Source of the DNA: Shouchella lonarensis
Lineage (GTDB): Bacteria; Bacillota; Bacilli; Bacillales; Bacillaceae_D
Assembly (NCBI RefSeq): GCF_900096965.1
Contig: NZ_FMYM01000012.1
Location: forward strand, 1-64,000
Direction of reading: 5' to 3'
Length of the DNA stretch: 64,000 nt
The translations under genes and the position numbers were made by a program. Below the pieces are notes generated by a model. The model did no database searches. It was not told the origin of the DNA and saw nothing but the letters and a program-made list of their open reading frames with translations. Every line of letters starts with the position of its first letter. Within the stretch, counting starts at the first letter, position 1. Of this stretch, positions 33,785 through 42,403 are shown in pieces.

Positions 33785-35695
33785 TTAAAGATCTTTCAAC
33801 ACTGCTCGGAAATAAAACACGCGTGTAATCAAGTAGTAGCCTACCTGAAAGAGCATGTACACGCCGATGACGAGCAACGCATTTATCACTAAATTTACCC
33901 CCATCATATTGCTTAGCATTACATAGGCAAATGATGCGTGAACACTCCCGACAACAGCTGGTACAAAGAAGAGGAAGCGCATTTGTTGGTCTAAGACTCG
34001 TTTCATTTCTTTCTTCGTCATACCGAGTCGATTCAACGAAAATAGTTGGCGTTTCATATCTTCAAGTTCTGTAAATAACTTCAAATATAGCATACTCCCT
34101 TGTACAACAAAGAAAAGTAAACTAATAAACAAACCAATCGCGACAACCAATGAAAATGCTTGCATGAGCATCACATAATTGAGTGGCTTTAAAGAAACAT
34201 CCCACACACGCTCTTCGTCAACCATATCCGCAATCGCTTCAGACACTTCTGCATGCTCACGCCAATCTTTCAACTCATATCCAATGTAGCGCCACATATC
34301 AATTTCATTATTTTTGACGACTTGATCATAATTATGATCAGCAAGGACATATACAGACGCATACGAAAGCAGCGGCTCGTCTTCCAACTGCCCGGCATCA
34401 TACGTCTCCTCTGTATCTCCAATCTCGACGTCTAGCTTTGGGGGAAATACCTCCCAGTCCAACACATGTGCATTTGTTAGTACTTCGCCTTCTTCCACCT
34501 GCACTGCACTGACATTAACCGTTTTGGCTAACTGGTTGTATTGTGTTTCTGACAATAAAAATCCTGAACCTGAGAAAGTCACTTCCTCACCAGTAGCACT
34601 TCCTTGCGCAGATACATACGGCATCGTTTCATTGATCTGGTATAAAATCTCTGCGTCGTATGCAGTTAGTTTCTCTTCTACTTCTTCCGGATGAATGGTT
34701 GCATACGTATCCGGATCCTCTTCCATCCAAGAAATCGATTGTGGCATGCTCCTAGCGCCATCCTCCAAAATCGTATCAAACAGCATGTACACTGTACCAG
34801 AAGCTGTTAAAACGACCGCACCAATGACAGACGTCAAAAACAACATGCGGGCATAATCTTTTAATCGAAATAAAATATTCGTTCTTGTAATTAAACGCGT
34901 CCCACTCATTAATCCCTTTTTATTCGCATACAGCCGCTTATAAAGCGCCACCGTTCCTTGTGTAAAGAAAAAGTAGGTCCCGATGACAACTAAAATTAAC
35001 ACTGGGAACATCGTAAAAATTAATGTTTGTCCCGTTGTAATGAGTGCAAGCCCGTAACCACCGCCAAGGAACAGCAGTGCAAGTACAGTTAATGCGGCTG
35101 ACGTTTTCGGCATAGATTTCGGCTTTCTCGCTTCTTTTAAAAGATCCGTCACTTCTTGGCCACGCATTTTCCAAAATGACAACAACGTCAGCACTTGGAA
35201 CAATACGATAAAAGCAACCACTGTAATGATATATGCCTTTGGAACAAACGCAAAGGCGATCGGATTTTCCACAACCAAAATGGAAGAGAGAAACAGCAAA
35301 AATAGCTTCGAAAACACAGTACCCAAAAGCAATCCAACGACAATCGCCAATAGTGAAAGGATCGTTTGCTCATAATAAATCAACTTTCGCAATTGTCGGC
35401 CGCTCATTCCAAAAAGAGACAACAACCCAAATTCCTTCGACCGTACTTGTAAAAAAGCGCGATTCGAGTACGCAATAAAAAACACTGAGAAAAGCACAAT
35501 CATCCATTGCGCCGCAATCATCCCCGCTCGCACATTGCTACCACCGCGGATCTCACCATTCGCTACATCTGGGTGATAAATAAACTGTGCATACAAAAAG
35601 AAGACGGTGACCGCAAACACACAGCTAATGAAGTATGCCGCATACCGTTGGGCATGACCGGTCACATTTCTACGCGCGAGGGTGCGAAGATTCAT
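33785..35695 (-). CDS. BceB-type ABC permease, copy 2
   Basis: A 636-aa permease; start at ATG 35695 (MNLRTLARRNV) with a weak purine-poor leader (TCGGGGGGGACTTCC). It is the paralogue of 30967-32859 with the same ten-helix pattern and a large extracellular loop that has diverged. It is paired with ATPase copy 2 and lies nearest to the kinase and regulator, so it may be the original sensor/transporter of the Bce-like module, which in B. subtilis is needed for signalling to the kinase. Confidence 0.92.
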   Translation of the reverse strand: MNLRTLARRNVTGHAQRYAAYFISCVFAVTVFFLYAQFIYHPDVANGEIRGGSNVRAGMIAAQWMIVLFSVFFIAYSNRAFLQVRSKEFGLLSLFGMSGRQLRKLIYYEQTILSLLAIVVGLLLGTVFSKLFLLFLSSILVVENPIAFAFVPKAYIITVVAFIVLFQVLTLLSFWKMRGQEVTDLLKEARKPKSMPKTSAALTVLALLFLGGGYGLALITTGQTLIFTMFPVLILVVIGTYFFFTQGTVALYKRLYANKKGLMSGTRLITRTNILFRLKDYARMLFLTSVIGAVVLTASGTVYMLFDTILEDGARSMPQSISWMEEDPDTYATIHPEEVEEKLTAYDAEILYQINETMPYVSAQGSATGEEVTFSGSGFLLSETQYNQLAKTVNVSAVQVEEGEVLTNAHVLDWEVFPPKLDVEIGDTEETYDAGQLEDEPLLSYASVYVLADHNYDQVVKNNEIDMWRYIGYELKDWREHAEVSEAIADMVDEERVWDVSLKPLNYVMLMQAFSLVVAIGLFISLLFFVVQGSMLYLKLFTELEDMKRQLFSLNRLGMTKKEMKRVLDQQMRFLFFVPAVVGSVHASFAYVMLSNMMGVNLVINALLVIGVYMLFQVGYYLITRVFYFRAVLKDL

Positions 35696-36449
35696 GGAAG
35701 TCCCCCCCGAGCACACTGAGTGTATCTAAAATATTTTGGTAAAACACTTGCCGCTTTTCACCTTTACGTATCTCCGAGAAAAACGTGCCATCTTTAATAA
35801 AGACAACCCGATCACAAAAGCTCGCAGCCGTTGGATCATGCGTCACCATCAAGATCGTTGCGCCACGCTCTTCATTCATCGAAGCTAGTGTGTCTAACAC
35901 TTGCCGTGCTGCTTTTGAATCCAGATTCCCGGTGGGCTCATCGGCAAGCACCATTGCCGGCTCATGAATAAACGCTCGCGCACAAGCGGTACGCTGCTGC
36001 TGTCCACCAGAAATTTCTGAAATACGCTTGTCAAGAATATCTACAATGTTCAATTGTTCTGCCAGCTGCATGAGCCTTTTTTCCATTTCCTTTAACGGCA
36101 ATGTGTCAAGTGCTAGTGGCAATAATATGTTTTCTCTTACATTCAATGTATCCAGTAAATTAAAGTCTTGGAATACAAACCCTAGTTCACGTCTCCGAAA
36201 CAATGCAAGTTGATTAGGGGACAAATCAAGTGGGTTCTTTCCGTTCAGAATCATTTCTCCTGAAGTCGGCTTGTCAATCGTCGCAAGCATATTTAAAAGT
36301 GTCGTTTTCCCACTTCCTGACGGACCCATGACCCCAACAAACTCACCTTCTTCAACACGAAGATCAAAGTCATGTAGCGCCCGGTATGCTAAGCCATCTT
36401 TTTTCGGGTAGTATGTTTTAGACAGTTGATTCACTGTTAAGATAGACAT
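35670..36449 (-). CDS. BceA-type ATP-binding protein, copy 2
   Basis: A 259-aa ATPase with the same motifs as copy 1 (GPSGSGKTT, ISGGQQQRTAC, LADEPTGNLD). The site AAAGGAGTTTTG precedes two ATG codons (36452 and 36449); either may start. Its end overlaps permease copy 2 by 26 bases. It lies about 97 bases after the kinase gene and may have its own promoter controlled by the response regulator. Confidence 0.93.
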   Translation of the reverse strand: MSILTVNQLSKTYYPKKDGLAYRALHDFDLRVEEGEFVGVMGPSGSGKTTLLNMLATIDKPTSGEMILNGKNPLDLSPNQLALFRRRELGFVFQDFNLLDTLNVRENILLPLALDTLPLKEMEKRLMQLAEQLNIVDILDKRISEISGGQQQRTACARAFIHEPAMVLADEPTGNLDSKAARQVLDTLASMNEERGATILMVTHDPTAASFCDRVVFIKDGTFFSEIRKGEKRQVFYQNILDTLSVLGGDFHESSHPRA

Positions 36450-36545
36450 CATCAAAACTCCTTTATGTTTCATTTGATGGTTCTTATTATAAACAAGGCT
36501 ACAATCCCCTCCCATAGAATCATCTTGCAAAGGAGCGTGATAATC

Positions 36546-37595
36546 TTACAATGTTGTCATGTTATGCAACGTTTTTGAAGAAAAAGCAATGGTAACAGTT
36601 GTGCCAACACCCTTCTCCGATGTAAGTGTCAGAGAGTGACCGAGTCCTTTCGCAATTGTTTTTGCTAAATAAAGCCCCATTCCCGTTGACTCCTGAAACT
36701 TCCGTCCATTCTCTCCCGTGAAAAATGGCTCAAACACGCGCGGCACATCATGTTTTGCAATCCCAACACCTTGATCTATTACATCTAGTAAAATTTGACT
36801 TTTTCCTTCCCTTAACTTGAATGTCATCTTTGCGCCTGCTTGTTGTGGTGAATACTTTAATGCATTAAACACAATTTGTTGCAATAATACACGGAGCCAC
36901 TTCTCATCACTGTAAACAAAATATACGCCTCGTTCACCTTGAATCTCCGGGAAAACCCCGCGACGAATAAATTGGCGCTTCTCTTCATTCACAATACTAC
37001 TGATCACCGTAATTATATCTACTTTTTCCGCCTTCAAGTCCATCGCAAAATGATCCAAACGTGCTAAATGTAACAGCAACTCGAGCCCGTGTCGGAAACG
37101 ATCATTCTCATCACTAATTTCATCAAGTACTGTGTCATTTCCATCATTTTTTCCTTGTTGCACCAATAAAGAAATCACTGAGACAGGGGTTTTCATATGG
37201 TGAACCCATTGATTGAAAAACAACTGCTGCTGTTCGTGTGCACGTATATACATATCAAGCTTCTCTTCATACTTACGACGCTGTTGCCACTGCCCTTCCT
37301 GCCAAAGTCGTGCTTCATATGTTGGCATATGCATATTTTCAAACAAGCCGTCTTGCCCTTCACCTTTTGTATATTCATACAGCTTCTTCAAATATCGCCG
37401 GCTTCTCACATATTCAACTATTAGCCAGGTCACGAGCAAAAATAAACATAATAAAAACGCATAAGCAACGACGCCTCGCTCCACCGATGATTCCTTCGTA
37501 GAAAAAAATAAGTGAAACACAACCGTTGCAAGTGCTGTATTCAACATAAATAAAATGATCACCGCAAGTCTATCTAACAAAAATGCGCGGATCAT
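36546..37595 (-). CDS. BceS-type intramembrane-sensing histidine kinase
   Basis: A 349-aa kinase; start at ATG 37595 (MIRAFLLDRLAVI) after GGGGGGCATCTTT. Two close membrane helices with almost no outside loop (residues 8-60) mark the intramembrane-sensing group, which needs its ABC transporter as sensor. The H-box is NQWVHHMKTPVSVISLL (His in HHMKTP); the ATPase part has LVLLQQIVFNALKYSP, DQGVGIAKHDVPRVFEPFF and GMGLYLAK. It probably signals cell-wall antibiotic stress to the adjacent regulator. Confidence 0.92.
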   Translation of the reverse strand: MIRAFLLDRLAVIILFMLNTALATVVFHLFFSTKESSVERGVVAYAFLLCLFLLVTWLIVEYVRSRRYLKKLYEYTKGEGQDGLFENMHMPTYEARLWQEGQWQQRRKYEEKLDMYIRAHEQQQLFFNQWVHHMKTPVSVISLLVQQGKNDGNDTVLDEISDENDRFRHGLELLLHLARLDHFAMDLKAEKVDIITVISSIVNEEKRQFIRRGVFPEIQGERGVYFVYSDEKWLRVLLQQIVFNALKYSPQQAGAKMTFKLREGKSQILLDVIDQGVGIAKHDVPRVFEPFFTGENGRKFQESTGMGLYLAKTIAKGLGHSLTLTSEKGVGTTVTIAFSSKTLHNMTTL

Positions 37596-38296
37596 AAAGA
37601 TGCCCCCCAATTGATATTCAAACGATACCCTTGTCCACGTATCGTTTGAATCGCGTCTGTAATGCCTAGTTCTGAGAGCCGTTTACGCACACGTGTCACA
37701 TTGACCGACAATGTATTATCATCAACAAAATGTACTTCATCCCACAATGCCTCAAGTAGATCATCCCTACTAACAATTTGGTTAGGTGTATCCGCAAGGC
37801 GCGCAAACAAACGTGCTTCATTCTTCGTCAAAGCCACAACTTTTCCTTGAAAATGCAACTCATTGCGAGACGGCCAAAAACGTAGCCCTTCCAATTCACG
37901 CACCGATTCAGTATTTGGCGCTTGCGCATATTCACCGTATGCGCGTCGCAACGCACTTTTTACTTTCGCCACCACAACATCAAGATGAAACGGCTTTGTT
38001 AAATAATCATCGCCCCCATGTTCAATCGCCATCACTTGATTCATTTCATCCGTCCGCGCGGAAATAAACAATACAGGCACATTCGAAATCGCACGAATTT
38101 GCCGGCACCAATAAAAGCCATCAAAGTATGGCAAGTTAATATCGAGTAATACAAGATCCGGTTCTACCTCGAGAAACTCGTCTTTAATCGCTTCATACCG
38201 CATCGCTTGCGTCACTTGGTAACCATACCTTTGCAAGTGCTCTGCGACAATGCGCCGAATTTGCGCATCGTCCTCAACAATGAAAAGATGATACAT
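37592..38296 (-). CDS. BceR-type response regulator (OmpR family)
   Basis: A 234-aa regulator; start at ATG 38296 (MYHLFIVEDD) with AAAGGAGTTTAGAGTG before it. Receiver domain 1-118: acidic pair in VEDD, phosphoacceptor Asp in VLLDINLPYFDG, Thr/Ser in LFISAR and Lys in YLTKPF. The C-terminal winged helix of OmpR type has SRDDLLEALWD and VNVTRVRKRLSELG. It overlaps the kinase start by four bases. Targets are probably the two ATPase-permease pairs downstream. Confidence 0.93.
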   Translation of the reverse strand: MYHLFIVEDDAQIRRIVAEHLQRYGYQVTQAMRYEAIKDEFLEVEPDLVLLDINLPYFDGFYWCRQIRAISNVPVLFISARTDEMNQVMAIEHGGDDYLTKPFHLDVVVAKVKSALRRAYGEYAQAPNTESVRELEGLRFWPSRNELHFQGKVVALTKNEARLFARLADTPNQIVSRDDLLEALWDEVHFVDDNTLSVNVTRVRKRLSELGITDAIQTIRGQGYRLNINWGASL

Positions 38297-38405
38297 CACT
38301 CTAAACTCCTTTATGAAAGAACGGGCCTAATATAGTTTGTGCCTCTTTCCTAGGTATTATTTCTTATGTTAATCTTCTCTCGGTCAATTGTCTATTCACC
38401 TACCT

Positions 38406-38436
38406 AAAAAAGGGGCGTCGCTAAAAACGACGCCCC
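38406..38436 (-). terminator. Terminator of the permease-CC peptide operon
   Basis: On the minus strand GGGGCGTCG, a seven-base loop and CGACGCCCC are followed by TTTTTT. It is a strong Rho-independent terminator 13 bases after the stop of the 40-aa Cys peptide. Confidence 0.85.
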
Positions 38437-38448
38437 CTCTCCAATTGC

Positions 38449-38571
38449 CTACTTTTGGTCACGTGGGGTGCAACACGATTGCTTTTCTTTCTCTTTCACT
38501 TCCACTACTTTCACGCTACAGCAGCTCTTGTTCTCGCTCTTTTTCCCTTTCAAAAGACTGAAAAATCCCAT
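38449..38571 (-). CDS. 40-aa peptide with two Cys-Cys pairs, probably metal-binding
   Basis: A 40-residue soluble, lysine-rich peptide (MGFFSLLKGKKSENKSCC then SVKVVEVKEKEKQSCC then TPRDQK) with GGGAGGTGAGAAC before ATG and a strong terminator after it. Two Cys-Cys pairs, 16 residues apart, suggest binding of a soft metal or metalloid (arsenic, copper, zinc). It lies 14 bases downstream of the ArsP-like permease gene and so may deliver or trap the ion. I do not know a named family. The clear operon position supports that it is coding. Confidence 0.65.
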   Translation of the reverse strand: MGFFSLLKGKKSENKSCCSVKVVEVKEKEKQSCCTPRDQK

Positions 38572-38584
38572 GTTCTCACCTCCC

Positions 38585-39475
38585 TTACAGGTTTAACCCT
38601 AAGAATAAGTAACCGGCAAACGTTGCCATCGTAAAGATTGCGATCATATACGCCACCATCAGTCGTTTCTTGAAAATACTCGTTAGCATCAGTACTTCTG
38701 GTAAACTCGCACCTGCGCCGCCGATAATTAATGACATGACCGGTGCTAACGGGAAACCACCCGCTAAAAGTGCTTGCGTTACAGGTAATATCGTTGATAA
38801 TCTCACATATAGTGGCATCCCTAAAACTGCTGCAACGGGGATCACCCACCACTCACTTTGATTTTGGAAAAAGGAAAAGACCGACGTCGGTACCGCTTCT
38901 TTAATGAATGCACCAATAAACGCGCCAATGACAATGTACAATCCGACAGAACGGATCAGCTTCCACGTCTCACCGATCGACAATTTCAAATGATGTGCCC
39001 AGTCGCAACGACGACGCTTCATATCTTCCTCTTCCTGCCCCTCGACAATGACGGCTTTTATTTGCTCCTGGAAATTGAGTCGATCAAGCACATAACCGAT
39101 CACGATCGAAAATACGACTGTCACAACAGCATAAATCGCTGTAACTTTCCAACCATATACAAGTGCCATCAAACCAAGTACCCAGATATTCAACAACGGA
39201 GACGTAAAGAAAAACGTCATCACCGCTTGAAAAGGAACGCCTCTGTTCAGCAACGTCACCATCAACGGAATCGTTGAACAAGAACAAAATGGTGTCACGA
39301 ACCCAAGCACAACCCCTGCAAAACTCCCTACCATTCCTCTCCCCGATGACATCACTTGCTTGATTTTGTCAAATGGCAGATACGGTCGAATCACATTCAT
39401 CACAAAAGATACAACAACAAATAGTACCAATAACCCTTTCACTAACTCGTAAAATGTGTGCCATAGACTTGCCAT
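38585..39475 (-). CDS. ArsP/YraQ-type permease (DUF318 family)
   Basis: A 296-aa membrane protein; start set at ATG 39475 (MASLWHTFYELVK), with AAAGGTGG upstream. It has about eight membrane helices, a TPFCSCSTIPLM motif with a Cys pair in helix 3 and a second conserved loop IIGGAGASLPEVLML. This is the ArsP_1/YraQ family; ArsP members export organoarsenicals, others are tied to copper or zinc. A Cys-rich MarR regulator gene upstream and a double-Cys-Cys peptide gene downstream fit a thiophilic-ion efflux role. The ion is unknown. Two operator-like repeats lie upstream (39493-39574). Confidence 0.82.
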   Translation of the reverse strand: MASLWHTFYELVKGLLVLFVVVSFVMNVIRPYLPFDKIKQVMSSGRGMVGSFAGVVLGFVTPFCSCSTIPLMVTLLNRGVPFQAVMTFFFTSPLLNIWVLGLMALVYGWKVTAIYAVVTVVFSIVIGYVLDRLNFQEQIKAVIVEGQEEEDMKRRRCDWAHHLKLSIGETWKLIRSVGLYIVIGAFIGAFIKEAVPTSVFSFFQNQSEWWVIPVAAVLGMPLYVRLSTILPVTQALLAGGFPLAPVMSLIIGGAGASLPEVLMLTSIFKKRLMVAYMIAIFTMATFAGYLFLGLNL

Positions 39476-39492
39476 CACATAAAATTCCACCT

Positions 39493-39574
39493 TTCAATAA
39501 TTGGTGATTGCAACTAATTCCCACAAGGGAATAGCATATTACCGATGTTCAATAATTGCGTTTTACAACTAATT
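39493..39574 (-). promoter_or_regulatory. Two operator-like 27-base direct repeats upstream of the permease
   Basis: Copies at 39493-39519 and 39548-39574 begin TTCAATAATTG and end CAACTAATT; each contains an inverted-repeat-like core TTGYA...GCAA on the minus strand. A third copy of the core lies upstream of the MarR gene (40067-40090). This is the arrangement expected of one MarR-type repressor acting on both promoters. Confidence 0.65.
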
Positions 39575-39593
39575 ACCATAAAAGAGCCGCTTG

Positions 39594-40046
39594 TTAGCAG
39601 CAATTGCTTTTCTTCATCGCTTCTAACAAGATGTCAAGACTCTCTAGCACTTGTTCTTTCTTGTCTGCTGGGATGTGAGAGAAAATTCGTTGTAAATATT
39701 GTTGCATTTGCACATTTACTTTCTCACCAAACGCTTCTCCCTCCTCCGTTAAGGTTAATTGCACATAACGGCGGTCTGTCTCAGACTGCACACGTTTCAC
39801 AAGCCCTTTTGTCACAAGCCCTTGTACTTGCCGGCTTAGTGTACTCGTTTCCATACGCAAATGTTCTGCTAACTCATTCAGCGACGGACCATTCAACTTG
39901 TGAATGTGCTCAAGCAAGTAACTTTGAATATTTGTGATCCCACAACATGATGCGCCTTCCTTTTCTAAAAAGACCATATTCCTTGCTAACATTTGCAACA
40001 CATCGCGTATTTGTGATAGTCCTGGTTGTACACATCTGTTATTCAC
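39594..40046 (-). CDS. MarR-family regulator with Cys-rich N- and C-termini
   Basis: A 150-aa winged-helix regulator starting at GTG 40046 (GGAGGAGTGAAG upstream). The DNA-binding part is LNELAEHLRMETSTLSRQVQGL with wing VKRVQSETDRRYVQLTLT. Five Cys lie at the ends (Cys5, SCC near residue 34, NCC at the C-terminus), unusual for MarR and suggestive of a metal/metalloid or thiol sensor. It precedes the ArsP-like permease gene by about 120 bases. It probably represses itself and the permease through the three TTAGTTGTA-type sites. Confidence 0.82.
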   Translation of the reverse strand: MNNRCVQPGLSQIRDVLQMLARNMVFLEKEGASCCGITNIQSYLLEHIHKLNGPSLNELAEHLRMETSTLSRQVQGLVTKGLVKRVQSETDRRYVQLTLTEEGEAFGEKVNVQMQQYLQRIFSHIPADKKEQVLESLDILLEAMKKSNCC

Positions 40047-40066
40047 TCATCTTCACTCCTCCAGTT

Positions 40067-40090
40067 AATTAGTTGTATAATGCAAATATA
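40067..40090 (-). promoter_or_regulatory. Operator-like site upstream of the MarR gene
   Basis: AATTAGTTGTATAATGCAAATA at the plus strand shares AATTAGTTG and the GCAA half with the two permease sites. TTGTA-TAA-TGCAA forms an imperfect inverted repeat. It sits about 20 bases upstream of the MarR start, where a repressor would block transcription. Confidence 0.6.
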
Positions 40091-40198
40091 GAGCACTTCT
40101 GATGTCCTGTCAAGGGAAAATCTGAAGAAGGTAATGTTTATGCAATGATGCGTTGGCCACTACTTTTTTGGTAAAATAGTGACCAACTAGATGACTCG

Positions 40199-40735
40199 TC
40201 AACTCTCAGTGCTTCTTCGTTTATGGATCACACCAACCATTTGACGAACAATCTCGTCCACAGCAGATTGTCCGTTCATCATATCATCTGCGCTCGGCTT
40301 TACGACATCATTCATATGTGTGTACGCTTTTCTACTCACATTTAAATAGTGGGTACAATCATCCACCAACTCACTCATTAAATTTGGCGGTTGGCGAATG
40401 ATTCTCCTTGCAAACGCGATATCTAGTGGCGTATCAATATAGAAGGAGAGGTCAATCAAGTCCCTCATCTGCGTTTGTAAATACGAAAACGGATAATCTA
40501 AAATGATGAAGTCACACTTCTTGCGATCACGTAATATGTTTATATCGCGAATGATCGGATCCACCTTCCACTCATCATAGTTTGCCCCATTTTCTATCCA
40601 CTGGCAGAGATCACTCGGTCCTTCTAACTCGTAATCATCGAAGTGTAGCACGTACGCATTCGGCAACTTGCTCGCTAAAGCACGTGCCACTGTCGTTTTC
40701 CCTCCACCCGAAACAGCGGCAATCGCAATGATCAT
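40199..40735 (-). CDS. P-loop uridine-kinase-like ATPase
   Basis: A 178-aa protein; start set at ATG 40735 (MIIAIAAVSGGGKTT) after GAAGGAGCATCATCT. Walker A is AVSGGGKTTVARAL; the acceptor motif VLHFDDYELEGP is like uridine kinase; DFIILDYPFSYL is the second acidic strand and FARRIIRQ a lid-type Arg pair. It is close to Bacillus nucleoside-kinase-like proteins of unknown substrate. Confidence 0.82.
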   Translation of the reverse strand: MIIAIAAVSGGGKTTVARALASKLPNAYVLHFDDYELEGPSDLCQWIENGANYDEWKVDPIIRDINILRDRKKCDFIILDYPFSYLQTQMRDLIDLSFYIDTPLDIAFARRIIRQPPNLMSELVDDCTHYLNVSRKAYTHMNDVVKPSADDMMNGQSAVDEIVRQMVGVIHKRRSTES

Positions 40736-40755
40736 AGATGATGCTCCTTCCTCGG

Positions 40756-41343
40756 TCAAACAGCAACATTCTCTTTATCTTTTGTTAAACGGTTCATTTT
40801 AACTTTCACATAGCAAGCAATTAGAAAAGCAATTACCATATTTGCCGCCACATTGACTAGTAGCATCATCAGCGGAATATCTACACGCGGTGCAACAAAA
40901 TGGTTCATGCATAAAATGAGACCTATCATTAACACAAAATACACCGATGCCATCGTTATCTTCGGTAAAACATCATCAAGTTGGGCGAACTTTATTGAGA
41001 GTGGCAATAATAATACCGCACACGCAAATGAAATTACAGCGAACCAGCTGACTACGGCAACATCATACTCAGGAACCCATTCCGATCCAAGTCGAGCGAT
41101 CACGTTCCAACCGATGATATAACCCCCAGTATACATAAATAATGTAAAACCACCAACGAAGAAACCCTCTATCGCGAGACCTAGGATATCTTTTTCTCCC
41201 ATCTTTCTCACTTCAAACATGACATAGATGCCGACAGCTACAACTAACATCGCTATCATCATGTACAACTGCACCACTGGAACTTCCCCGGTGAAAATTC
41301 GTCCCAAAAACTTTACAAACTCAATGAATCCCATTATTATCAT
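40756..41343 (-). CDS. Uncharacterised multi-pass membrane protein
   Basis: A 195-aa protein; start set at ATG 41343 (MIIMGFIEFVKFLG) after AGAGGTGCATAGGC. It has about five or six hydrophobic helices (LYMMIAMLVVAVGIYVMF, FFVGGFTLFMYTGGYIIGW, WFAVISFACAVLLLPLS, IGLILCMNHF, MLLVNVAANMVIAFLIA). No motif I recognise. It is 20 bases upstream of the kinase-like gene and probably in one operon with it. Confidence 0.65.
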   Translation of the reverse strand: MIIMGFIEFVKFLGRIFTGEVPVVQLYMMIAMLVVAVGIYVMFEVRKMGEKDILGLAIEGFFVGGFTLFMYTGGYIIGWNVIARLGSEWVPEYDVAVVSWFAVISFACAVLLLPLSIKFAQLDDVLPKITMASVYFVLMIGLILCMNHFVAPRVDIPLMMLLVNVAANMVIAFLIACYVKVKMNRLTKDKENVAV

Positions 41344-41536
41344 GCCTATGCACCTCTCTACCACACGAACTCAATCGACGTTCTTTTTTCTTAGAAACCC
41401 GCTTCCATTCAGAAATATAAATCGCAACTAAAATGAATGCTGCGCCTACCCACTCAGCACCTCGCACAAGCTCACCTAACAACCACAACGAAAAAACCGT
41501 TGCGCTGCTCCGATTGCTCATAACGTGTCTATCCAT
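41321..41536 (-). pseudogene. 3' fragment of an EamA/DMT transporter
   Basis: The frame SNRSSATVFSLWLLGELV followed by GAEWVGAAFILVAIYISEWK matches the last two helices of an EamA-type transporter (the SLLLGE..WIGAALIL...YLSE region). The rest of the gene, about 230 residues, is absent upstream. No RBS precedes it. It is a deletion remnant left between the methyltransferase genes and the membrane-protein gene. Confidence 0.65.
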
Positions 41537-41592
41537 TGATATTTGTTCATATGTCTCCTAGTATGTTGTGAGTGAAAGCCTGCGCACAACCT

Positions 41593-42348
41593 TCATTTTT
41601 TTAATTTAAACACGATATAATTCGGACGCCTCAACTTTGACGCAGCTGAAGGATGGGCTTCTATCATCTCTTTAGAAGGCTTCGGTTCAATGAGGCCCTC
41701 TAAAACAAATCCTGTTCCAATTAAACGACTCATATAACTTGTCAGTGTTCTGTGAAAGAATAACATGTTTTCCTTTTCACCAAAGTCCTGCTCATAAGCA
41801 CCTTCATAAAAATACTTGTCTACTTTCCAGTGTAATATTTCTCCATCTTCTCCTCTTTCCCAGCCATATTCAGGCGTTGCAAAGCACGGGTGCAAAATCG
41901 AAAACACAAATGTTCCACCGGCTACGAGTAGCCGGTACATTTCTTGAAACGCTTTTTCATCATCAGCCAAGTCTTGAATGACCATATTGGATACAATACA
42001 ATCAAAACTTTCTGCACGCAAAAAAGACAAGTCTTCGCAATTCCCCTGTCTATAGTTAATTACGAGTGTTTCCGGTGTTCGTTCTTTCGCAATCTCTATC
42101 ATGTTTGTTGAATAATCGACGGCTGTAACCTCAGCCCCGTTCTTGCAAAAGATTCTACTTAAATAGCCTTCACCACACCCAGCATCTAATACCCTCTTTC
42201 CTTTAACATCTCCAATAAGAAAAAGAATGGTTGGGTTTAAAAGCCATTCACGCCCTTTATCTCCTTGCTCTGTCTGCATGGCCGCATAAGCTTGAGCAAA
42301 ACCATTCCACCTTCGAATTGATTCTTCCGTTCCCATACTTTTTGTCAC
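41593..42348 (-). CDS. Class I SAM-dependent methyltransferase, tandem copy 1
   Basis: A 251-aa protein with motif I KRVLDAGCGEGYLSRI, post-I VTAVDYSTNMIEIAK and motif III FDCIVSNMVIQDL. It is a close paralogue of the next gene upstream, with most residues shared (for example LVAGGTFVFSILHPCF and FFHRTLTSY). The end ...RRPNYIVFKLKK is typical of this group. The target is unknown. RBS is GGGGAGATAAC. Confidence 0.9.
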   Translation of the reverse strand: MTKSMGTEESIRRWNGFAQAYAAMQTEQGDKGREWLLNPTILFLIGDVKGKRVLDAGCGEGYLSRIFCKNGAEVTAVDYSTNMIEIAKERTPETLVINYRQGNCEDLSFLRAESFDCIVSNMVIQDLADDEKAFQEMYRLLVAGGTFVFSILHPCFATPEYGWERGEDGEILHWKVDKYFYEGAYEQDFGEKENMLFFHRTLTSYMSRLIGTGFVLEGLIEPKPSKEMIEAHPSAASKLRRPNYIVFKLKK

Positions 42349-42403
42349 AGTTATCTCCCCTTAGGTTGTTTCTCTCTTAAGAAACCTTTTTAGCAGCAAC
42401 TGT

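Noticed and set aside
30967-38296. Bce-type module as the immunity part of the peptide cluster at 4.8-9.2 kb
   Set aside because: It is over 20 kb away with unrelated operons between, and such modules usually protect against outside peptides.
38449-38571. The 40-aa Cys-Cys peptide as another RiPP precursor
   Set aside because: No modifying enzyme lies nearby; it is in an operon with an ArsP-like permease, so ion binding fits better.
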